Of a stretch of DNA of 32,059 bases, positions 15,411-23,360 are shown piece after piece. The stretch comes from Bacteroidota bacterium (lineage in GTDB: Bacteria > Bacteroidota > Bacteroidia > Chitinophagales > JADIYW01). Numbering within the stretch: position 1 is the stretch's first letter; each line of letters begins with the position of its first letter. Both the position numbers and the translations under genes were made by a program. The stretch lies in the NCBI GenBank assembly GCA_028288625.1, contig JAQBNI010000003.1:1-32059 (forward strand), given 5' to 3'. The notes beneath the pieces are model-generated. The model had not been told where the DNA came from. It was given only the letters and a program-made list of their open reading frames with translations, and ran no database searches.

Positions 15411-15441
15411 TTGACATATTGAAATATGTGGTTTAAGTTTG
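15411..15441 (+). promoter_or_regulatory. Promoter of the metalloprotease gene with internal dyad
   Basis: TTG (15411-15413), a 20-nt spacer, then TAAGTTTG (15434-15441). This fits the Bacteroidota TTTG / TAnnTTTG promoter layout with the same spacer length as the yidC promoter. The spacer holds a perfect 16-nt dyad ACATATTGAAATATGT (15414-15429), placed where a bound repressor would block polymerase. The ATG is 37 nt downstream. Confidence 0.65.
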
Positions 15442-15478
15442 CATACCCTATTTTTTTTTAGAAACATAAAAACATAAC

Positions 15479-17956
15479 ATGAAACCCTACTTATTTGTCT
15501 TGGCAATACTATATTGCCATTGGTCAAGCGCCACGTGCATGCTGTCGAAAATAACCATCGACGAGCGTGCCAAATCCTCACAAACTATTATTGACGGTGA
15601 AATTACAGCCCAGCATTCTTTTTGGAATACTGCGAAGTCTAGTATCTTCACGGTTAATACAGTACAGGTAAACAATCGCTTAAAAGGAAGTGCACAAACA
15701 ACTATCGAGATCATCACTCCCGGTGGTGAATTAGATGGAAAGTTGCTCGTAGTAGAACCCAATGCAGAATTGCTGGTCGGTTCGAAAGGCGTTTTCTTTT
15801 TAAAGAACAGCACCGTTTCATTGCAGTACACTTCTGCCCTGAAACAGTATGAGATCTACTCTTTAGCACAAGGATTTATTGAACAGGATATATACACGGG
15901 AAAATACCGTGACCCGTTTGATGAATACTCGAACAGAACCGAAGTTTACGGACTTATCGGAAAAACAACGGGTTTTAATTACCGTTCATCAAATACGAGC
16001 AGTACAAACTCAGTGAGCGGCGGTACAATATCATCAATTTCACCTGCAAAAATAAGCGCCGGTACACAAAGCGTTCTCACAATAACAGGAACAGGTTTTG
16101 GTACAAGAACGGGTGCAGCTACAGTACAATTCAGGGATGCCAACAGCACCTCATCTATGACATTTGCTTCCATTCCGGATACCTCTTATATCGTTTCCTG
16201 GACACCAACGCAAATACAAGTAATCGTTCCGGGCGCATCTGCATTCAGACAAAGTGGTGCAGGTACAGGACAAGTAAATGTGATAGATGCAGCCGGAGGA
16301 ATTATCCAGTCATCAGCACAATTAACTGTAACCTACAATCAATTTGAATACAAGAAAAGACGGATCGCACTGATCGGTCAGAACGGCTTAGGCGGATATA
16401 CTTTTACCTTAAACAGCAGCTTTAATGCAAACGCTGATGCGAAGGCTACCTTCTTAAGAGCTTTGGATCAATGGAAATGTAAAACAGGTGTAAATGTAAA
16501 TATCAGCTCAACATTAACTTCCAATTCATGTAACAATCAATTGGACAACACTAACGTTATCACGTTTGCAGATGCAACTTGCCCATTACCTGCGGGTGCA
16601 TTGGGAACAACTTATTCCACCTATTCTTTATGCTCTAACTCACCGGTAATGCCCGATGGAATGGATATGGTATTCAGTCCTGACGCTAACTTTTATATGG
16701 GCACTGCTTCACCGGCAAGCAATCAATACGATTTTGAAAGTGTGATATTGCATGAATTAGGACATGCATTCGGGCAAGGACACAGCTCCAGCGGAATCGA
16801 GATCATGTATCCTTCTATCGCAAATGGATTTACAAAAAGAACTTTAAGTCCTTTTTCAGATCTGGCAAACATTGGTGATGTGCTTTTAAGAAGTGCAACT
16901 TCAATCAGCACATGTGGATTCTTAAAACACCTTTCTCTTTCAACATCATGTAATTCTATTCCTACAGTTATCGTGGCAAATTTCTTACCGGATAAAACCA
17001 GCGGATGCGCTCCTCTAACGGTAAACTTTACAGATAAAACAACAGGAAATCCCACACAATGGAGATGGGACATTTCCAACAACGGAACAACAGATTTTAC
17101 AACACAAAATCCTTCCTATACTTTTACACAAGCAGGCATTTACGCGGTGAAACTTGTTGCCACGAATGCAACCGGAAAAGATTCAATAGTAAAATCAACT
17201 TTAATAGTAGTATCGCCGCCGGTAACATCGAGTATAACAACAGCACAACAAATTACCTGTAATGGAAGTACAGGCAGCGTCAACGCTGTTGCAGCAGGCG
17301 GAGACGGCAGCTATACTTATTTGTGGAGCAACAATCAAACAGCAGCTTCACTTACAAATGTACCGGCAGGAACTTATTCCGTCACCGTAAAGTCAGGCAA
17401 TCAATGCTCATCAACCACAACAACCAATCTTACACAACCGGATCCAATCAACGTAAGTGTAAGTACACAATTAATGAACGGAAGTTCCAATTTCTCTGCC
17501 ACTTTAAATGTGACAGGTGGAATTACCCCGTACACATTTACTTTAAACAATTCAAGCGGCAGCAGAATAGAAGCCAGCACACAAACGATTTCAAATCTTA
17601 GCGCAGGTAACTATACGGTTTCAGTTAGAGATAAAAACAACTGTAGTAAAAGCTCAAGCTTTTCTATGTCGTCACCAACTGGCATAGAACAAGTGGAAAA
17701 TAGTTTTGACAAGCTTGATGTTTATCCTAATCCTGCAATCAATAGTGTAAATATCAATATTTCACTGAAAGAAGAAAAAACTGTTCAGGTAGAATTATTT
17801 GATATGTCGGGAAGAACAATGTTCAGTGATGAATACAGCAATATAAAAGATAAAGAAGCATCTGTAGATCTTTCTAATTTATCCGCAGGAACCTATATTT
17901 TAAAATTTGGCTTACCTGAAGGAAATACGTTTAGAAAAATCGTAGTCAACAGATAA
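15479..17956 (+). CDS. Secreted matrixin-type zinc metalloprotease with TIG, PKD, SprB-like and T9SS sorting domains
   Basis: An 825-residue multidomain exported protease. Order: signal peptide (1-~19), N-terminal region, IPT/TIG domain (~183-284), catalytic domain, PKD domain (~499-577), SprB-like repeats (~580-735) and a T9SS type A sorting domain (~746-825). The catalytic domain has the zinc motif HELGHAFGQGH (His425, Glu426, His429, His435) and a Met-turn at Met443 (IEIMYP). PKD carries APLTVNFTDKTTGNPTQWRW. SprB-like repeats have ITCNGSTGSVNAVAAGGDGSYTYLWS. The sorting domain runs LDVYPNPAINSVNI to LSAGTYILKF to FRKIVVNR. The type IX system would move it across the outer membrane and anchor or release it. 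Target protein unknown. Own promoter upstream and strong terminator downstream, so monocistronic. Confidence 0.93.
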   Translation: MKPYLFVLAILYCHWSSATCMLSKITIDERAKSSQTIIDGEITAQHSFWNTAKSSIFTVNTVQVNNRLKGSAQTTIEIITPGGELDGKLLVVEPNAELLVGSKGVFFLKNSTVSLQYTSALKQYEIYSLAQGFIEQDIYTGKYRDPFDEYSNRTEVYGLIGKTTGFNYRSSNTSSTNSVSGGTISSISPAKISAGTQSVLTITGTGFGTRTGAATVQFRDANSTSSMTFASIPDTSYIVSWTPTQIQVIVPGASAFRQSGAGTGQVNVIDAAGGIIQSSAQLTVTYNQFEYKKRRIALIGQNGLGGYTFTLNSSFNANADAKATFLRALDQWKCKTGVNVNISSTLTSNSCNNQLDNTNVITFADATCPLPAGALGTTYSTYSLCSNSPVMPDGMDMVFSPDANFYMGTASPASNQYDFESVILHELGHAFGQGHSSSGIEIMYPSIANGFTKRTLSPFSDLANIGDVLLRSATSISTCGFLKHLSLSTSCNSIPTVIVANFLPDKTSGCAPLTVNFTDKTTGNPTQWRWDISNNGTTDFTTQNPSYTFTQAGIYAVKLVATNATGKDSIVKSTLIVVSPPVTSSITTAQQITCNGSTGSVNAVAAGGDGSYTYLWSNNQTAASLTNVPAGTYSVTVKSGNQCSSTTTTNLTQPDPINVSVSTQLMNGSSNFSATLNVTGGITPYTFTLNNSSGSRIEASTQTISNLSAGNYTVSVRDKNNCSKSSSFSMSSPTGIEQVENSFDKLDVYPNPAINSVNINISLKEEKTVQVELFDMSGRTMFSDEYSNIKDKEASVDLSNLSAGTYILKFGLPEGNTFRKIVVNR

Positions 17957-17991
17957 AGATAAACTTGGTTATTAATGAATGTTATGTATTG

Positions 17992-18023
17992 CCCACGACC
18001 GTTTGTCGTGGGTTTTCTTTTTT
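17992..18023 (+). terminator. Rho-independent terminator after the metalloprotease gene
   Basis: An 8-bp perfect stem CCCACGAC (17992-17999) / GTCGTGGG (18005-18012) with a 5-nt loop is followed by TTTTCTTTTTT. It lies 35 nt after the stop codon. Confidence 0.9.
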
Positions 18024-18090
18024 ATTATTACTTCAACATCATCATTTCCCTTCTCCCCTTTTCAGATTTCCGATTTGCACACGATTTGAT

Positions 18091-18098
18091 TAATTTTG
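18091..18098 (+). promoter_or_regulatory. Putative -7 promoter element TAATTTTG for mnmA
   Basis: Exact TAnnTTTG match, 4 nt (CAGG) before the mnmA ATG. TTTC about 20 nt further upstream is the best -33 candidate. The transcript would be nearly leaderless. Confidence 0.55.
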
Positions 18099-18102
18099 CA
18101 GG

Positions 18103-19302
18103 ATGAAAAAACGAGTGGTCGTTGGCATGTCGGGTGGAGTGGATTCGAGCGTTGCTGCTTATCTTCTGCAACAGCAGGGGTATGAAGTGATCGGATTATT
18201 CATGAAGAACTGGCATGACGGAAGTGTAACTATCCAGGGAGATTGTCCCTGGATAGAGGATAGTAACGATGCATTAATGGTAGCGCAAAAACTCGGCATT
18301 CCTTTTCAAACTCTAGATCTTAGCGAGGAATACAAGGAGCGCATTGTAGATTATATGTTTGCCGAATATGAAGCCGGGAGAACGCCCAACCCGGATGTCC
18401 TTTGCAACCGTGAAATTAAGTTTGATGTTTTTTTAAAGCATGCTGTTGAATTAGGCGCCGATTTTATTGGTACGGGACATTATTGCAGAGTAGATGCGCA
18501 CAGCGGTGCGTATCCACATGCACATCCAATATATCGACTGTTAGCAGGAAAAGATACAAATAAAGATCAGAGTTATTTTTTATGCCAGCTCAACCAGGAG
18601 CAATTGAGTAAAGCCCTCTTCCCTATCGGGGAATTAACCAAGCCCGAAGTGCGAAAGATCGCAAAGAAACTCGATCTCATCACTGCAGAAAAAAAAGATT
18701 CACAGGGATTGTGTTTTATTGGCAAAGTACGTCTTCCGGAATTTTTGCAGCAGCAGTTGCTTCCAAAAAAAGGAAATGTTGTGTTGATCCCAAATGAAAA
18801 TGTACCAGAGAAGATCGCTAACGATTTTGAAAATTGTTCGCCTGAACAATTGAAAGAACTCTCAAAATCAAATCATTTTTCTGTTGAGGATGGAAAGATC
18901 ATCGGTGAACACAACGGAGCGCATTATTATACGATCGGTCAGCGCAAAGGGTTAGGCATTGGCGGCTTTAAAACGGGCTTGTTTGTGATCGCGACGGATA
19001 CGAAGGAAAATGTTATTTACCTCGGAGAAGGCGAAGAACATGGCGGATTGAACCGCCCGGGATTATTTATAAAGGATGAAGACATCCATTGGATACGTGA
19101 GGATCTTCAACTAAATATTGGTGAGAAAAAAAATTACATGGCGCGAATCCGCTACCGTCAGCCGCTGGAAGAATGTTGTCTTTACAAAGAAGAAAACGGG
19201 TTGTATATTATTTTCAAAAATCTGCAGCGGGGAATTACTCCAGGACAATTTGCAGCTTGGTATCACGAAGATGAATTGATTGGTTCTGGTGTGATTGCGT
19301 AG
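18103..19302 (+). CDS. mnmA: tRNA-specific 2-thiouridylase MnmA
   Basis: This 399-residue enzyme adds sulfur to U34 of Glu, Gln and Lys tRNAs in the cytoplasm, taking sulfur from a persulfide relay. The ATP PP-loop is SGGVDSS (10-16), and GLFMKNWHD follows. The two catalytic cysteines are Cys101 ([12 protein letters not shown]) and Cys204 (DSQGLCFIG). GTGHYCRV and [15 protein letters not shown] are family signatures, as is the C-terminal [13 protein letters not shown]. The stretch [27 protein letters not shown] looks like a small insertion within the central domain. Length is slightly above the ~360 residues usual for the family, consistent with that insertion. The ATG is set by the promoter element 4 nt upstream. 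The stop codon runs into a perfect hairpin. Confidence 0.97.
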   Translation: MKKRVVVGMSGGVDSSVAAYLLQQQGYEVIGLFMKNWHDGSVTIQGDCPWIEDSNDALMVAQKLGIPFQTLDLSEEYKERIVDYMFAEYEAGRTPNPDVLCNREIKFDVFLKHAVELGADFIGTGHYCRVDAHSGAYPHAHPIYRLLAGKDTNKDQSYFLCQLNQEQLSKALFPIGELTKPEVRKIAKKLDLITAEKKDSQGLCFIGKVRLPEFLQQQLLPKKGNVVLIPNENVPEKIANDFENCSPEQLKELSKSNHFSVEDGKIIGEHNGAHYYTIGQRKGLGIGGFKTGLFVIATDTKENVIYLGEGEEHGGLNRPGLFIKDEDIHWIREDLQLNIGEKKNYMARIRYRQPLEECCLYKEENGLYIIFKNLQRGITPGQFAAWYHEDELIGSGVIA

Positions 19303-19323
19303 ATACGCACCGATGTGCGTATC
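19302..19323. repeat. Perfect 9-bp hairpin at the mnmA stop codon
   Basis: GATACGCAC (19302-19310), loop CGAT, GTGCGTATC (19315-19323). It starts on the last base of the mnmA TAG stop. No T-run follows, so it is not a standard intrinsic terminator. It may protect the 3' end of the mRNA or act with the structured element downstream. Confidence 0.7.
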
Positions 19324-19354
19324 AAGTGAAATGTGAAAGTGAATTTTGCACAAA

Positions 19355-19456
19355 GCGCGTGAGGGATAGAAGTGGAAAGCGAGCGAGATACGAGCGATGC
19401 TTACAACGGATAGCCCGACCGAGCATTAAGCCTTAGCGCAGGTGCGAGGACACGCC
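19355..19456 (+). other. Structured Bacteroidota intergenic element (REP-like or ncRNA)
   Basis: A GC-rich island in AT-rich DNA, closed by GCGTG (19357-19361) / CACGC (19451-19455). It carries the blocks GTGAGGGATAGAAGTGGAAAG, ACGGATAGCCCGACCGAGC and AAGCCTTAGCGCAGGTGCGA. The last folds as a local hairpin pairing CGCA with TGCG. From memory, similar blocks recur in many Bacteroidota genomes at gene ends. I cannot verify copy number. Strand is uncertain. No reading frame of note. Confidence 0.5.
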
Positions 19457-19484
19457 AAAAAAAATATCCCCGGCATCGCCAGGG
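19457..19484 (-). terminator. Rho-independent terminator for the leftward small gene
   Basis: On the minus strand CCCTGGC-GAT-GCCGGGG folds into a 7-bp stem with one T:G wobble, followed by ATATTTTTTTT. On the plus strand the wobble becomes a C:A mismatch and no T-run follows, so it serves the leftward gene starting at 19754. Confidence 0.75.
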
Positions 19485-19520
19485 ACAAAACTTATAACCA
19501 TGAAAAACAAATGACCATCA

Positions 19521-19754
19521 TCAGTGATGATCTTTTTTTATGACCTTATCTTTTGCCAGCAATATTCCGAATCCAAGAATTAAAACAGCAACAACAAAAA
19601 AGTAGAAGACACCAGCCTGAGAAAATGTTTCTAACTTGCCTTTATTGTAATCTAAAGCCGCGGAACTGTTCCTGTATAAAAAGATGGATACCGTTAAATA
19701 GATCGTGCCTAACACACAAAAAATTGCTCCGAATACTTTAGTTAATTTTGGCAT
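19521..19754 (-). CDS. Small two-helix membrane protein of unknown function
   Basis: A 77-residue protein with two predicted membrane helices: KVFGAIFCVLGTIYLTVSIFLY and VFYFFVVAVLILGFGILLA. A short hydrophilic hinge (RNSSAALDYNKGKLETFSQAG) lies between them. It ends in a basic, His-rich tail (KDKVIKKDHH). I do not recognise the family. An upstream in-frame ATG at 19784 adds ten residues, but a TAATTTTG promoter box overlaps those codons, so ATG 19754 is preferred. It stands alone, with its own promoter and an intrinsic terminator downstream. Confidence 0.7.
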   Translation of the reverse strand: MPKLTKVFGAIFCVLGTIYLTVSIFLYRNSSAALDYNKGKLETFSQAGVFYFFVVAVLILGFGILLAKDKVIKKDHH

Positions 19755-19771
19755 TGTGTAATTTATTTTTA

Positions 19772-19779
19772 CAAAATTA
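19772..19779 (-). promoter_or_regulatory. Putative -7 promoter element TAATTTTG
   Basis: Exact TAnnTTTG match on the minus strand, 17 nt upstream of the ATG at 19754. It decides against the upstream start at 19784. Confidence 0.5.
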
Positions 19780-19835
19780 ATCAAACTTCCTTAAATCACT
19801 ATGCAAAAGTTTGCACATAAAATTAAATTAACATA

Positions 19836-21080
19836 CTAAACCAAGCTGACCACTTTCACCCTTGAAGCTACATAAATGGCGAGTAAGCCTGTCAGGACGG
19901 AAACATAACCCACATAATGAAAATTCTCTATCCTGCCACCAACGCCTTGTCTTACTATCATTCCACTCGCAATAGACGCCACCCCAGTGCCCAACTCCAT
20001 ACACGCGGACCGCATGCTCATGAAACCTCCGCGCTTTTGCGGGATAGTGGCAGCGCTCATCAAGGTATAAGCCGGAATCATCCTTCCTGCAGCTAAGATG
20101 AAGAAAAATGAACATATGATCGTAGCCATCGGCATGCTGGTACGATGAATATGCGTACTTGCAACGATGGGAATAAATGACAACAACACCAATGCCACAA
20201 AGGATGGATAATTTCCTTTTTTATCAGAGATCTTTCCGATAAAGGGTGAAGTGGCGATGGTACAAACGCCGCCAATTGCATACATGATCGGCACCAGGTT
20301 TTCATCGAACCCTACATTATTTACCATATATGGCACAATAAATTGAATGACCACGTAATGACTGAAGACCAGTAAAAAAGATAGCAGCAGCGCCATCATC
20401 TGGTTGTGATCGTGAAAGATATCCTTGATCGTCAGGAACGGATTTCTGAACGGATGCTTGTGTTTTAAATGCGTATTGATAGCGGGAATCCATACAATAA
20501 TTGCGATCAATGCGAAAAGAGAAATAAGCGCTAAAATTTTAAACGGCATTTGAATACTAAACTGTTTTGCAAGAAACAAACCAAAGGGAACTCCTGTAAT
20601 TGCAGCCACTGCAAACGACAGTGACATAATACTCATTGCTGTTGCCCTTCGCTTGTAAGGAACAATATCGCTGATGATCGCTACGCCTACGCCGCCGACA
20701 ATTCCGCCGAAAATTCCTGTAATTCCTCTGTACAGAATCAACAAATTAAAATTATACGCAAACCCGCATAAGGCAGTACCGATAATAAAACCCATGAAAG
20801 TAAAAACGAGTAATTTCTTCCTATCGAACTGGTCCATAAAGGAAGCAGAAGTAAAACCTGAAATACCAGCAAGCAATGAATATACAGAAACCACTGTGGT
20901 GGATTGGATCGGCGACACATTAAAGGTTTTCATTACGATATTTCCCAGCGGCATCAGCAGCATAGAATCTACCGAAGCGAGATAACTGATAAATGCCAAT
21001 AAGAATACGATGAGATATTCGTTTTGCTTGCCGTGAGGCAAACTACTTTCTTCTATCGCAAGACTGTCTACACTATCCAT
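19836..21080 (-). CDS. MFS transporter
   Basis: A 414-residue major facilitator with about twelve membrane helices in two six-helix halves. The loop between helices 2 and 3 has the MFS motif as SFMDQFDRKKLLV. Helix 4 and 5 regions carry LILYRGITGIFGGIVGGVGVAIISDIVPYKRRATAMS and SFAVAAITGVPFGLFLA, which resemble drug/proton or sugar-efflux antiporters (AraJ-like). The second half has the mirrored GKISDKKGNYPS loop. The start follows from an N-terminal hydrophilic leader of ~20 residues before helix 1. It lies 84 nt after galactokinase on the same strand. A role in sugar transport is possible by position, but the motifs fit efflux as well. Confidence 0.88.
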   Translation of the reverse strand: MDSVDSLAIEESSLPHGKQNEYLIVFLLAFISYLASVDSMLLMPLGNIVMKTFNVSPIQSTTVVSVYSLLAGISGFTSASFMDQFDRKKLLVFTFMGFIIGTALCGFAYNFNLLILYRGITGIFGGIVGGVGVAIISDIVPYKRRATAMSIMSLSFAVAAITGVPFGLFLAKQFSIQMPFKILALISLFALIAIIVWIPAINTHLKHKHPFRNPFLTIKDIFHDHNQMMALLLSFLLVFSHYVVIQFIVPYMVNNVGFDENLVPIMYAIGGVCTIATSPFIGKISDKKGNYPSFVALVLLSFIPIVASTHIHRTSMPMATIICSFFFILAAGRMIPAYTLMSAATIPQKRGGFMSMRSACMELGTGVASIASGMIVRQGVGGRIENFHYVGYVSVLTGLLAIYVASRVKVVSLV

Positions 21081-21164
21081 ATTTTAATTGTTGAGTTATA
21101 GAATTACTGAATGATGAAAAGTATAAAAATACGGTCTTTAATTAATTTTACTATTCCGCACTTC

Positions 21165-22316
21165 TTAAATTCGGTTAACCCCGTCCACGATCTTTGCTTT
21201 ATAAAATTCAGCTTTGAGTCCTGTCTTCTGTTCATATTTTGAACCAACATACGAAATAAAGCGGTCAACTTTTTCTTTTTTCACCAACGCAATACAACTG
21301 CCGCCAAAGCCTGCACCGGTCATTCGTGCACCAATGCAATCTTCAAATTTTGTGCTGTAATGTACAATCGTATTCAACTCCTCTCCTGTTACTTCGTAAT
21401 CTTCATCCAAGGAGATATGCGATTCGATCAGCAATTGTCCGAAGACTTCTATATTCCCGTTTTTTAATGCATTTGCCGCATGCAATACGCGCTTGTTTTC
21501 AAGCACTGCATGTTTTGCGCGCTTGTATAATGTTTCATCTTCCAGGTGCGTTAATGAAATTTCATGCATATGACAAAGATCTCCCGCAGGATCAAACTGT
21601 TTCAATATTTTAAATGCTTCATCACATTCTTTTCTTCGCTCGTTATATTTTGATTCCACCAGAGAACGCGGCTTGTTTGAATTGATAATGATCAGCTCAT
21701 ACGTTTTAAAATCTGCAGGAATATATTCATAATCCAGAGAAACGCAATTCAGCATGATCGCATTCTTCTCCTTACCATGCGAAACAGCGAACTGATCCAT
21801 GATACCGCAATTCACACCTACATAATGCACTTCTGCATGCTGTGCATCTAATGCAAGTAAGGTTCGCTCGTGCGCGTAAAACGGGTCATTAAAAATAAAT
21901 GCGGTTATACATTCCACTGCTGCTGAAGACGACAAGCCTGAAGCTAATGGAAGATCACTGTCGAGTATAATATCTGCGCCTGATAATTTTACATCGTGAT
22001 CTTTTAAAACCATTAAAGTGGCGATGATATAATCCTGCCAATACATCTCCGATTCTTTTTTTGGAGGAGAAAGTGTTGACAGATCGATGACCGCTTCTTT
22101 ATCAAAACCTTTGGAATATACCCGTACAGTTTGATCATCTCTACGGTTTACAATAGCTGTAATACCTAATGAAATAGCTGCAGGCAGCACGAAGCCGCCA
22201 TTATAATCTATGTGTTCACCGATAAGGTTTACTCTCCCCGGCGCAAAAAAATATTCCAATACTGATCCGCCATAGCGATGATGGAATTCTTCGTTGAGTG
22301 TATTAGGATCGATCAT
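21165..22316 (-). CDS. galK: Galactokinase
   Basis: A 383-residue GHMP kinase that phosphorylates galactose at C1 with ATP. The galactokinase signature is PGRVNLIGEHIDYNGGFVLP (26-45). The GHMP ATP-binding loop is LPLASGLSSSAAVE (122-135). The catalytic-base region is YVGVNCGIMDQFAVSHG, and the C-terminal motif is GARMTGAGFGGSCIALV. All three GHMP motifs are intact and the length is typical for GalK. The gene starts 14 nt after the nucleotidyltransferase stop, so they are almost surely co-transcribed. No galT, galE or galM lies nearby, which makes the nucleotidyltransferase upstream the candidate next enzyme. A related sugar kinase specificity (for example N-acetylgalactosamine) cannot be ruled out. 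Confidence 0.95.
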   Translation of the reverse strand: MIDPNTLNEEFHHRYGGSVLEYFFAPGRVNLIGEHIDYNGGFVLPAAISLGITAIVNRRDDQTVRVYSKGFDKEAVIDLSTLSPPKKESEMYWQDYIIATLMVLKDHDVKLSGADIILDSDLPLASGLSSSAAVECITAFIFNDPFYAHERTLLALDAQHAEVHYVGVNCGIMDQFAVSHGKEKNAIMLNCVSLDYEYIPADFKTYELIIINSNKPRSLVESKYNERRKECDEAFKILKQFDPAGDLCHMHEISLTHLEDETLYKRAKHAVLENKRVLHAANALKNGNIEVFGQLLIESHISLDEDYEVTGEELNTIVHYSTKFEDCIGARMTGAGFGGSCIALVKKEKVDRFISYVGSKYEQKTGLKAEFYKAKIVDGVNRI

Positions 22317-22330
22317 GCAGATTAGAGTTC

Positions 22331-23224
22331 TTAGCTTCGCAAATTATCAGGATAAATACCCTTTTCAATTTTATTTCTTATAGCATTAATTACAAGTTCT
22401 TTTTCTTCAGAGTAGGTTACACCGCACCAATCTTTTCCATCAGGCAATAATTTTACTTTTATTTTTCCTTCCGACATCATTTTGGAAACTACGGTCGGAA
22501 TTAAAAATTCCGCCTTCATTTCATTGCGGTTCTTTGTGTAAAATTCCTGCCATTGTTTTTCCAGCTCATCAAAAAGGAAGCAGGAAAATCCCCAGAAATT
22601 CATCGAAGCAAAACTTTCTTCATCAATCGTTGTAAACGATCCGTCTTCATTTTCATTTTGCAAAACACTATCGCGCCGATCTATTTTTGTCATCTCTGTA
22701 ATAGAAACCAGTTCGTTGTTTTCATTTAAAGTGCAAACACCGCGTGATACTGTTCCGATATCGGATAAAGTATTTTTTAAAGGATATCCTACGAGCGAAA
22801 ATACAGGCTCATCAATTTCAAGCTGTGATAAAAAATTCTGAATAGAGATATAAGCTTCTCTACCATAAAAATCATCTGCATTAATTACCGCAAAAGCATT
22901 CTTAATCAAATCCTTTGTTGCAAGGATCGCCTGCCCCGTTCCCCATGGTTTTGTTCGCGAAGGATTTGCATCTGCAGGAGGCTGCTGCAATGCAAAACGG
23001 ATCTCTATCTTATCTTTCCATATTTCATCTACATGCTCCTGAAGATCATTTAAAAGATCCTGTCGCGTTATGACCACAACATCATTAAAACCAGCTTGTT
23101 GTGCGTCATAAATGGCGTAATCCATTAACCACTCACCGGACGGACCAAAGCCCTCCGCTTGTTTAACACCGCCATACCTGCTGCCAATCCCGGCAGCCAT
23201 AATTACTAAAGTTGTATTTTTCAT
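22331..23224 (-). CDS. Sugar-phosphate nucleotidyltransferase family protein
   Basis: A 297-residue NTP_transferase fold. The nucleotide-binding start is TLVIMAAGIGSRYGGVKQ, where the usual G-x-G-T/S-R is GIGSRYGG. DDFYGREAYISIQNFL supplies the metal-binding Asp in an INADDFYG motif. SLVGYPLKNTLSDIGTVSRGVC continues the catalytic domain, and NFWGFSCFLFDELEKQW and EFLIPTVVSKMMSEGKIKVKLLPD lie near the end. There is no left-handed beta-helix acetyltransferase domain. It would join a sugar-1-phosphate to UTP or dTTP; the sugar is unknown. It is first in a leftward unit with galK 14 nt downstream. A -7 box sits 4 nt before the ATG. Confidence 0.85.
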   Translation of the reverse strand: MKNTTLVIMAAGIGSRYGGVKQAEGFGPSGEWLMDYAIYDAQQAGFNDVVVITRQDLLNDLQEHVDEIWKDKIEIRFALQQPPADANPSRTKPWGTGQAILATKDLIKNAFAVINADDFYGREAYISIQNFLSQLEIDEPVFSLVGYPLKNTLSDIGTVSRGVCTLNENNELVSITEMTKIDRRDSVLQNENEDGSFTTIDEESFASMNFWGFSCFLFDELEKQWQEFYTKNRNEMKAEFLIPTVVSKMMSEGKIKVKLLPDGKDWCGVTYSEEKELVINAIRNKIEKGIYPDNLRS

Positions 23225-23228
23225 GCCG

Positions 23229-23236
23229 CAAATATA
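23229..23236 (-). promoter_or_regulatory. Putative -7 promoter element TATATTTG
   Basis: Exact TAnnTTTG match on the minus strand, 4 nt (CGGC) before the nucleotidyltransferase ATG. Implies a leaderless or near-leaderless mRNA for the nucleotidyltransferase-galK unit. Confidence 0.55.
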
Positions 23237-23311
23237 AATAAAGATTGATTATAGAAAATTAAACCTGGAAACTCATCGACTTTGATAATTAACGTATTGT
23301 TGCTATTGCAT

Positions 23312-23343
23312 TTTGGGTGGTTCATGGTATTTTACTAACTTTG
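23312..23343 (+). promoter_or_regulatory. yidC promoter (TTTG-N20-TAACTTTG)
   Basis: TTTG (23312-23315), a 20-nt spacer, TAACTTTG (23336-23343). This is the cleanest match to the Bacteroidota housekeeping promoter in the window. It overlaps the codons of a longer TTG-started frame (23313), which argues that yidC starts at ATG 23361, 17 nt downstream. Confidence 0.75.
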
Positions 23344-23360
23344 CCCTTCAATTATTAAGA

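Noticed and set aside
17218-17690. SprB-like repeats considered as a DNA tandem repeat
   Set aside because: The similarity is at the protein level only; the DNA of the two units is too diverged to be listed as a repeat.
23313-23360. Sixteen extra N-terminal codons for yidC from a TTG
   Set aside because: The stretch contains the yidC promoter (-33 and -7 boxes), and homologs start at the MNFDRN position.
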